Assembly: GCA_020438525.1 (NCBI GenBank)
Contig: JAGQUL010000201.1
Span: 259 to 11,708, forward strand
DNA length: 11,450 nt
Direction: 5' to 3'
DNA from: Thermoleophilia bacterium
GTDB taxonomy: Bacteria > Actinomycetota > Thermoleophilia > Gaiellales > SKUG01
Positions 6,592 to 11,450 of this stretch are shown here, in pieces (the stretch's first letter is position 1; the number at the start of each line of letters is the position of its first letter). The position numbers were made by a program, and so were the translations under genes. A model generated the notes under the pieces. It saw only the letters and a program-made list of their open reading frames with translations, was not told the DNA's origin and made no database searches.

Positions 6592-7245
6592 TCAGGCCGC
6601 GGCGATGCGGTCGCGCTCGGCCCACCACGCGTCGGCGCGCCGCTTGGCCTCGGCGTACAGCTCGCAGCACTCCGGGTGCAGCGCCCGGATCTCGTCGAGC
6701 AGCGCAGGGTCGAGGTCGCGCTTGAACGCCGCGTACTGTGGTGCCACCGTGCGGTTCTCGCCCCCGTCGACGCTGATCGCCGGCTTGTCGAGCACCGTTG
6801 CCAGCCGCCCCAGCTCGCGGTCGAAGTTCTCCTGGATGCCCACGAAGTCGAAGTCGTCGAGCGACAGGTCGCCGAGCCACGCCGCCTGGCTGCGCTGCAG
6901 CTCCGGCGCGCGCACGAACTCGTCGAGCTCCATCGATCCCGACCACAGCCGGCAGTGGATCTCGTACTCGTCGTTCGCCGGCGATCCGGGCGGCTGCTGG
7001 TAGCGCAGGTAGTGGTAGTGCGAGATCAGGCGCCACGCCGGATCACGCAGCCACACCACCCGCTGCCGCGCGCGGTAGGTACCGGCCGGGAAGTGCCCGT
7101 GCATCACCGTCGTGCGGAAGCTCACGGCGCTCCCGTGCACGCGCGTCTGCACGCCCACGTGCGGCTCGCCGTACCAGTGGCGCAGCACGCTCAGGAAGCT
7201 GATGCCGGCGGTCTTCGGAACGTGCGTGGATTCAAGCTCGAGCAT
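6592..7245 (-). CDS. PAPS-dependent sulfotransferase family protein
   Basis: 217 aa. The N-terminal [11 protein letters not shown] (residues 7-17) is the 5'-phosphosulfate-binding loop typical of carbohydrate-type sulfotransferases (HxPKTAGTS). [17 protein letters not shown] (65-81) is the 3'-phosphate-binding segment with the RDPxxRxxSHY pattern. FVGIQENFD (134-142) is a further family-like strand. These enzymes move a sulfuryl group from 3'-phosphoadenosine 5'-phosphosulfate to a hydroxyl or amine on a glycan, lipid or small molecule; the acceptor here cannot be predicted. The protein is shorter than most members, lacks a signal anchor and is probably cytosolic. ATG 7245 starts just before the binding loop but has no clear ribosome site, so the start is uncertain. 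The gene runs against icmA and away from icmB and probably has no role in the mutase. Confidence 0.82.
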   Translation of the reverse strand: MLELESTHVPKTAGISFLSVLRHWYGEPHVGVQTRVHGSAVSFRTTVMHGHFPAGTYRARQRVVWLRDPAWRLISHYHYLRYQQPPGSPANDEYEIHCRLWSGSMELDEFVRAPELQRSQAAWLGDLSLDDFDFVGIQENFDRELGRLATVLDKPAISVDGGENRTVAPQYAAFKRDLDPALLDEIRALHPECCELYAEAKRRADAWWAERDRIAAA

Positions 7246-7264
7246 GCACGCAGGATCGGCATCG

Positions 7265-7299
7265 CGCGGTCGTTTCCTGACCGAGCTGGAGCGACCGCG
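7265..7299. promoter_or_regulatory. 8-bp inverted repeat in the divergent sulfotransferase/icmB spacer
   Basis: CGCGGTCG at 7265-7272 and CGACCGCG at 7292-7299 are perfect reverse complements separated by 19 nt. They lie within the 93-bp spacer that must hold both divergent start regions. It could be an operator shared by the two genes or a leader hairpin of icmB. Confidence 0.35.
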
Positions 7300-7338
7300 A
7301 TGATCCGCAACACGCCGGGAGGTGGTAGGTTCCCGCGC

Positions 7339-7743
7339 ATGGCAGGGAAGATTCGAGTCGTGATCGCAAAGCCGGGCCTCGACGGGCATGACCGTGGGGC
7401 GAAGATCATCGCGCGCGCACTGCGCGATGCCGGCATGGAGGTCATCTACACCGGCCTGCACCAGACGCCGCAGCAGATCGTGGAGACCGCGATCCAGGAG
7501 GACGCCCACGCGATCGGCGTCTCGATCCTCAGCGGCGCGCACATGACGCTCGTGCCGAAGCTGCTCGAGCTGCTGCGCGAGGAAGATGCCGGCGACATCC
7601 TCGTGGTCGTGGGCGGAACGATTCCGAAGGACGACGCAGCGGCGCTGCTCGAGCAGGGCGTCGGCGCGGTCTACACGCCGGGTCAGCCGGTGGCGGAGAT
7701 CGTCGACTACCTGAACGGCGCGCTCGCCCACGTCGCGGGCTGA
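7339..7743 (+). CDS. icmB: B12-binding small subunit of an acyl-CoA mutase (IcmB-like)
   Basis: 134 aa, a lone cobalamin-binding Rossmann-like domain the size of IcmB (about 136 aa). DGHDRG at 15-20 is the DxHxxG motif whose H17 replaces dimethylbenzimidazole as lower axial ligand of cobalt. SILSG at 62-66 and GG at 92-93 are the remaining parts of the B12-binding fingerprint, and VYTPG at 111-115 closes the domain. It should assemble with the large subunit encoded at 4825-6522 to form the active adenosylcobalamin mutase. ATG 7339 follows a purine-rich GGGAGGTGGTAGG stretch (7317-7329), giving a suitable site. The domain alone does not reveal substrate specificity; methylmalonyl-CoA mutase small chains look similar. 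Confidence 0.92.
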   Translation: MAGKIRVVIAKPGLDGHDRGAKIIARALRDAGMEVIYTGLHQTPQQIVETAIQEDAHAIGVSILSGAHMTLVPKLLELLREEDAGDILVVVGGTIPKDDAAALLEQGVGAVYTPGQPVAEIVDYLNGALAHVAG

Positions 7744-7765
7744 ATCCCGCATCCAGCAGGGATTT
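7742..7765 (+). terminator. weak hairpin at the end of icmB
   Basis: AATCCC (7743-7748) pairs with GGGATT (7759-7764) around a 10-nt loop, extended by a G-U pair. It starts inside the icmB stop codon and is followed only by TTCGTCT. It is a poor but possible intrinsic terminator. Confidence 0.3.
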
Positions 7766-7777
7766 CGTCTCCCCGAA

Positions 7778-7792
7778 GGCCACGCCGTGGCC
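7778..7792. terminator. 15-bp palindrome GGCCACG-C-CGTGGCC
   Basis: The arms 7778-7784 and 7786-7792 are perfectly complementary around one base. As RNA a GGCCA/TGGCC stem with a CGCCG loop would form, followed by an AT-richer stretch without a clear T run. It may be the main transcription stop after icmB, or an operator. Confidence 0.35.
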
Positions 7793-7806
7793 GCAATTCC
7801 CTAATC

Positions 7807-7822
7807 TAGGTAGTCCTACCTA
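7807..7822. promoter_or_regulatory. 7-2-7 inverted repeat TAGGTAG-TC-CTACCTA
   Basis: The arms 7807-7813 and 7816-7822 are perfect. The 7-2-7 geometry is that of NarL-class helix-turn-helix sites, although the bases differ from the NarL consensus. The half-site resembles the inverted repeat in front of the LAL regulator (10887-10908). It lies about 100 bp upstream of the doubtful ORF at 7921. Confidence 0.4.
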
Positions 7823-7863
7823 CTCGCGCTGCGCCCAGGTCGTCGTACAACGGTGGTACGGGA

Positions 7864-7893
7864 CGGAATCCCAGCAGGAAGCTGGCTATTCCG
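7864..7893 (+). other. structured element: 11-bp hairpin
   Basis: CGGAAT (7864-7869) pairs with ATTCCG (7888-7893), and CCAGC (7871-7875) pairs with GCTGG (7881-7885), closing an AGGAA loop. A 1-nt/2-nt internal loop separates the two stems. The element ends 28 nt before ATG 7921. It matches no riboswitch class I can recall. It could be a leader element, a small RNA or part of a 3' end; the AGGAA loop resembles a ribosome-binding sequence. Confidence 0.4.
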
Positions 7894-7920
7894 GCACATC
7901 CACGACATGGCGGGACGGTC

Positions 7921-8154
7921 ATGATGGAACACGGTACGAGCGTGTCGTTCGAGCGCGCGGCAGGAAGCCAGCTCACGCTGATGGGCGCGCAGGCAGGATG
8001 GGCGTCGGATCGCCCGGTGCCGCAGCAGGTACGACAGGCGGTGCTCGCAGCGCTGGCTGCGGCGCAGCAGAAGCGGGCGGCGCTCGCGGGTCAGGCGCTC
8101 TGCAGCGAGGTCTCGAACTCGGGATCGTTCTCCCGGATCCACGCGGTCAGCTGA
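7921..8154 (+). CDS. possible small hypothetical protein (doubtful)
   Basis: 77 codons from ATG 7921. The part before the LAL gene (codons 1-57) uses mostly G/C-ending codons and gives a plausible sequence, with SFERAAGSQLTLMGAQAG early and an Ala/Gln/Arg helix (VRQAVLAALAAAQQKRAAL) later. Upstream GGCGGGACGG is only a moderate ribosome site. The last 64 nt overlap the 3' end of the LAL regulator on the opposite strand, which is unusual. The other frames here are arginine-rich shadows. I recognise no family. The alternative is an untranslated region. Confidence 0.35.
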   Translation: MMEHGTSVSFERAAGSQLTLMGAQAGWASDRPVPQQVRQAVLAALAAAQQKRAALAGQALCSEVSNSGSFSRIHAVS

Positions 8155-10829
8155 ACGCGCGACTTGACCTCGACCTTGCCGTAGATGTTCGACAGGTGGG
8201 CAGCCACCGTCTTCTCGGCAAGGAAGAGCGTCGATGCCACCTCGGCGTTCTTGAGGCCGCTCGCAACCAGACGTGCGATCTCGAGCTCGCGCTTCGTGAG
8301 CGGGCCCACGTTGGTCGTGCGTGACTTGGCGCGCGAACGCGTGCCCAGGCCGCGCAGCTGCGACGACACGAGGTCGGCATCGGCGTTGGCGCCCATCTTC
8401 ACGAACGCGGCTCGGACTTCCTTGAGCAGGGCGACGGCCTCGTCGCGCTTGCCGTCCTTCGCCATCCAGGAGCCGAGCACGAACTGGGCGCGCGCGGCCT
8501 CGAGTGGTCGCGCGGCATCGGCCCAGCTGTCAGCGACGCTGCGAAGGGCATCGGCATCGCGGCTTGCCAGCGACGCAAGTTCGGTTCGGTAGGCCGCGAC
8601 GAGTGGCATCGAGTCGGCGTGCTCGCCCGAAGGTTGCAGGTCGTTGGCGATGTCGAGCAGGTCCGCGCGATCATGCAGGTACGACAGTCGCGCGAAGGAA
8701 ACGGCCATCGTCGCAGCCGCGACATCCTCGTCTATGTCGAGCGTGCGGACGAGCTTGACAGCATCGTCGAGGTGGCCCGAACGGAGCAGGAATCGAACCT
8801 TGAGGATTTGAGCTTCCAGCGTCCACGAGTGACTGTTGCCCTGGGTGGCAGTCGCCTGTACCGCCGCCTCCACGAGCTCGCCGGCACGAATGAGGTTGCC
8901 GAACTCGATCTCGGCTTCGGCCAGGAAGAGCGCGACAAGCGACCCGAACCGATCGACCGCGGCGGATGCCTGTGCGAGGGAAGCGCGCGTCGCGACCTCG
9001 TGCGCGGCGTCGATGTCGCCGATGCGAAGCAGCGCACGGCCGTGCGATGCAAGGACGAGTGGCAGGTAGTTGTCGAGCCCAAGGTCCGTGACGTAGCGAA
9101 CGGCTGCTTCGGCTTCATCGTGCGAGCGCTCGTTCTGGAGTGACTCGCCGAGCGCCTCCATCAGGTTGGCCCAGGCGCTGATCGCCATCCCGTGCAGCCG
9201 CTCGCGCATCCCGATCGCCACTGCCTGCCCGAGGTTCTCGATGCTTGCCGCGTGGTCGCCGGTGAACGAGTACCCATAGGACAAGCCATGCAGCGCGAGC
9301 GCCTCGAGCATCGCGTCGCCGTTGTCGCGCGCAAGCTTGAGCGCCCTAGAATCGTGTCGGATCACGGCTTCGTAGTCGCCGTCGAACATCGCGATGCAGG
9401 ATGCCGCGCGCGCCGACCAGCCGATTCGGTCGGCACCGAGGTTTGCTGCTCGCTGCAGGCGCTCGAACAGCGTGCCGTCGTCGCTTGCCCAATACTGCTG
9501 GCACAGGGAGTAGGCGTACGTCTCGTCGTCGCCGCTCGCGGCGCTGACACGCCCCAGCTCACTCCAGTGGTTGATTGCTTCGGGATTGCCGAGCTGCATT
9601 GCGGTCGTCGCACAGCGCTTGAGCAGCTCCATCCGTCGGTCGACGCGTACTTCGGTCTCGAGCGCGCGACGCAGGTCGCCGTAGGACTCGTGCAACTGGC
9701 CGGTCAGCTCGTTCGCCTCGGCCGCGCGCAGGTACTGGTCCACGGCTTCGTCCGAGCGTCCCGCCTCGGCGAGGTGGTAACCGAGTGCTCGTGCAGATGC
9801 CGTGTCCGCCATCGGAACCTGCGAGATCGCATCGGCAAGCTCGGTGTGGATCGCTCGGCGCATCGCTGCCGACAGCTCGTCGACGAGTGCCTGCTGCATG
9901 AGCGGGTGCGCGATCGACACGAGTTCGCCGTCCTCGCGCACGAGCCCGCTTGCATTGATGACTTCCATCGACCGGACGAACTGGCGGGGCTTCTGGTCGC
10001 TGAGCGCCTCGAGCCAGCCGATGTGCGCTCCTTCGGGACACAGGGCGATCGCGCTGGCGATGTCCTGGCCGGTCTCGTCGAGGGAGTGCAGTCGAGCGGT
10101 AGCCGCTGCAGCGATGTTCGTGGGAATCTCGGTGTTGCCACGGCGCCAGGCATCGGCTAGTTCCTTCGCGAACCATGGGTTTCCCTGTGCGCGCAGGATC
10201 ACCTCTGCCGGGACCGTGTCGACGTCGTCGAGCTCGAGTACGTGTGCGACGAGCTCACGGATCGAGTCGTCGGTCATCGGGCCGAGCTGCAGGTGATTGA
10301 CGACGCGCCGGGAGAGCATGCCGTCGATGAATGCGCGGTAGGAAGACGGGATGTCGATCGCGTCGGTCTGCTCGACGAACATGAGCGTCACGTTGATGCG
10401 CTCGGAGACCCCGATAAGGTACGGGAGGATCGCGATCGATGACTCGTCGAGTGCCTGTGCATCGTCGAACCACAGCATCAGGGGCTGGTCGGTAGTCAGC
10501 TCCGCAAGCAGGTTGACGAGCCCGATGCCGGCATGGTCGGTATCGATGCTCGAACCGCTTGCCAGTACCGCGAGCAACGCCTCGAATTCGGGCATCGCAT
10601 CGATGAAAGGCGCGAACGGCGTGGAGTGGGATCCGGCGCGGCCGTTGACCATCGCGACACGGAATCCGCGATCGCCAGCCTCGGCCGCGACATGCGTCGC
10701 CAAGGTCGTCTTGCCGAGGCCGGAAGGGCCGCTGAGCATGGCCAGACGCAGGCCGTCGTCGCCCGGACCGATCGAAAGGTTCAGCTGTGCGATCTCGCGA
10801 TCGCGACCAATGATGAGCGTATCCCGCAT
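8091..10829 (-). CDS. LAL-family (large ATP-binding LuxR-type) transcriptional regulator
   Basis: 912 aa. The N-terminal AAA_16/STAND-type ATPase region carries Walker A GPSGLGKTT at 34-42 and Walker B LMLWFDDAQ at 117-125. The long middle (about 350-830) is helical with TPR-like pairs, probably a ligand or protein-interaction array. The C-terminal LuxR helix-turn-helix is at 842-900 (TKRELEIARLVASGL, then LAEKTVAAHLSNIYGKV). The architecture is that of MalT and of actinobacterial LAL regulators, which oligomerise with ATP and inducer and then activate transcription. ATG 10829 has AGGGA 4 nt upstream, a rather short spacing. A sigma70-like promoter with an overlapping inverted repeat lies upstream, suggesting autoregulation. 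The gene stands alone on its strand between the repeat protein and icmB; its inducer and targets are unknown. Confidence 0.93.
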   Translation of the reverse strand: MRDTLIIGRDREIAQLNLSIGPGDDGLRLAMLSGPSGLGKTTLATHVAAEAGDRGFRVAMVNGRAGSHSTPFAPFIDAMPEFEALLAVLASGSSIDTDHAGIGLVNLLAELTTDQPLMLWFDDAQALDESSIAILPYLIGVSERINVTLMFVEQTDAIDIPSSYRAFIDGMLSRRVVNHLQLGPMTDDSIRELVAHVLELDDVDTVPAEVILRAQGNPWFAKELADAWRRGNTEIPTNIAAAATARLHSLDETGQDIASAIALCPEGAHIGWLEALSDQKPRQFVRSMEVINASGLVREDGELVSIAHPLMQQALVDELSAAMRRAIHTELADAISQVPMADTASARALGYHLAEAGRSDEAVDQYLRAAEANELTGQLHESYGDLRRALETEVRVDRRMELLKRCATTAMQLGNPEAINHWSELGRVSAASGDDETYAYSLCQQYWASDDGTLFERLQRAANLGADRIGWSARAASCIAMFDGDYEAVIRHDSRALKLARDNGDAMLEALALHGLSYGYSFTGDHAASIENLGQAVAIGMRERLHGMAISAWANLMEALGESLQNERSHDEAEAAVRYVTDLGLDNYLPLVLASHGRALLRIGDIDAAHEVATRASLAQASAAVDRFGSLVALFLAEAEIEFGNLIRAGELVEAAVQATATQGNSHSWTLEAQILKVRFLLRSGHLDDAVKLVRTLDIDEDVAAATMAVSFARLSYLHDRADLLDIANDLQPSGEHADSMPLVAAYRTELASLASRDADALRSVADSWADAARPLEAARAQFVLGSWMAKDGKRDEAVALLKEVRAAFVKMGANADADLVSSQLRGLGTRSRAKSRTTNVGPLTKRELEIARLVASGLKNAEVASTLFLAEKTVAAHLSNIYGKVEVKSRVQLTAWIRENDPEFETSLQSA

Positions 10830-10886
10830 GTCGTCCCTGATGCGTCGTCGATGGGGGAGGGCGGGGCGTCCTGACCCGCGAACCCA

Positions 10887-10908
10887 CGTACCTAGCTTCC
10901 AAGGTACG
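10887..10908. promoter_or_regulatory. 7-8-7 inverted repeat over the LAL promoter, candidate operator
   Basis: CGTACCT (10887-10893) and AGGTACG (10902-10908) are perfect reverse complements around an 8-nt spacer. The right arm coincides with the -10 hexamer of the promoter at 10901-10929. Binding here would block RNA polymerase, so repression or autoregulation by a dimeric regulator is suggested. Confidence 0.5.
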
Positions 10909-10929
10909 ACGCGATCAGCACATCGTCAA
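10901..10929 (-). promoter_or_regulatory. sigma70-like promoter of the LAL regulator gene
   Basis: On the minus strand TTGACG (plus 10924-10929) is followed, after exactly 17 nt, by TACCTT (plus 10901-10906), which fits the actinobacterial TAnnnT -10 pattern. Transcription would start near 10894, giving a leader of about 65 nt before ATG 10829. The -35 box is 27 bp beyond the upstream gene's stop codon. Confidence 0.55.
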
Positions 10930-10955
10930 CGACAATTCACGGTAGCGAGCCCAGC

Positions 10956-11450
10956 TCAGGCGGTGCCTGCGTCGCCGGGCTTGGTCTTCCAGCCCGGCTT
11001 GGTCTTCCAGCCGGGGTCCGCTGCTTCGCCGGGCTTGGTCTTCCAGCCGGGGTCGGACGCTTCGCCGGGCTTGGTCTTCCAGCCGGGATCGTCCTCGGGG
11101 GTGTACCCGAACGCCAGGTTGAAGGCATTGATCGCTTCGGGCGCGAGCAGCGGAAGGATCGCACGGTACGTCGCGTCCACCCCGAGGCCGTCGAGGTCGA
11201 TGCTCAGGTCGGCGGGCGTGCCGTCACGCTCGCCACGGGAGGACGCATCAGACGACGAGAGCGTTCCTGCGCCGACGACCGGATCCGCTGGTCCCGCGTT
11301 GCCGACGAGCTGCTGGCCACTCAGCGGGTCGCGTCCGGGCTTGGTCTTCCAGCCGGGGTCGGCCACTTCGCCGGGCTTGGTCTTCCAGCCGGGCTCGGCC
11401 ACTTCGCCGGGCTTGGTCTTCCAGCCCGGCTTGGTCTTCCAGCCGGGGTC
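10956..11450 (-). CDS. repetitive protein with GWKTKP units (C-terminal part; start outside the window)
   Basis: 164 residues are present, with the frame open at the window edge (first codon GAC at 11450-11448) and TGA at 10958-10956. A GTG at 11402 could act as a start but lies inside the repeat block, so the true start is probably upstream. Eight copies of GWKTKP occur, most within a 12-residue unit PGWKTKPGEAxD or close variants. Four lie at each end of an approximately 84-residue unique segment. That segment has a Ser/Gly/Asp-rich part followed by an amphipathic part (ATYRAILPLLAPEAINAF). The repeats alternate basic WKTK with acidic and proline-glycine spacers. No signal peptide, cysteine or enzyme motif is visible in this portion. 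I do not recognise the family. Possible roles are a cell-surface or polyanion-binding repeat protein, or a multi-core precursor peptide; neither is shown by the sequence. Confidence 0.7.
   Translation of the reverse strand, partial: DPGWKTKPGWKTKPGEVAEPGWKTKPGEVADPGWKTKPGRDPLSGQQLVGNAGPADPVVGAGTLSSSDASSRGERDGTPADLSIDLDGLGVDATYRAILPLLAPEAINAFNLAFGYTPEDDPGWKTKPGEASDPGWKTKPGEAADPGWKTKPGWKTKPGDAGTA
10978..11444. repeat. eight identical 17-bp repeats in two mirror-spaced blocks
   Basis: GGCTTGGTCTTCCAGCC occurs at 10978, 10996, 11032, 11068, 11338, 11374, 11410 and 11428 (left ends). Successive starts are 18, 36 and 36 bp apart in the left block and 36, 36 and 18 bp apart in the right block, so the spacing is mirror-symmetrical. 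All spacings are multiples of three and encode the GWKTKP units on the minus strand. The right block may continue beyond the window. Confidence 0.9.

Noticed and set aside
10978..11444. CRISPR array
   Set aside because: The repeats are 17 bp, in frame within a coding region, with spacings of 18 or 36 bp and no variable spacers of constant length; no cas genes.

Overview
High-GC DNA with strong G/C bias at third codon positions, GTG starts and short intergenic gaps. An LAL-type LuxR regulator, a split AdoCbl-dependent acyl-CoA mutase and a CobO-type adenosyltransferase point to an actinobacterium. An acidimicrobial (Ilumatobacter-like) lineage is a plausible but unproven guess. No rRNA, tRNA, CRISPR array, transposase or phage gene was seen.

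Layout. 1-74 is the 3' end of an acyl-CoA dehydrogenase gene. A repeat-bearing spacer follows. Next come a plus-strand PilZ-like gene, cobO and a two-transmembrane EF-hand protein (304-2694). On the minus strand, 4365-2723, lies a compact signalling unit read right to left: a cytosolic HisKA_3 histidine kinase, a NarL-type response regulator overlapping it by ATGA, and an unlisted 30-aa single-helix membrane peptide 15 nt further on. The kinase has a possible 76-aa Cys/His-rich N-terminal module with its own Shine-Dalgarno. A 459-bp divergent spacer with a perfect 15-bp palindrome separates this unit from the plus-strand mutase large subunit (4825-6522). The small B12-binding subunit lies at 7339-7743. 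A minus-strand sulfotransferase sits between the two mutase genes. The mutase active-site positions (Phe95, Ala122, Gln213) match isobutyryl-CoA mutase rather than methylmalonyl-CoA mutase, so icmA/icmB is the favoured reading.

7744-8090 is mostly non-coding and unusually rich in inverted repeats and hairpins, with one doubtful small ORF. 8091-10829 (minus) encodes a 912-aa LAL regulator. A sigma70-like promoter lies upstream of it, and its -10 box sits inside a 7-8-7 inverted repeat, suggesting autoregulation. The window ends inside a minus-strand gene for a repetitive protein with at least eight GWKTKP units arranged in two mirror-spaced blocks around a roughly 84-aa unique segment. I do not recognise this family; it is the best candidate for something undescribed.

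How the genes may work together: CobO makes adenosylcobalamin, the cofactor of the IcmA/IcmB mutase. With the acyl-CoA dehydrogenase end, this suggests branched-chain or short-chain acyl-CoA metabolism. The two-component system is divergent from icmA and could control it. The LAL regulator and the repeat protein form a separate neighbourhood. All functional links beyond family assignment are inference.
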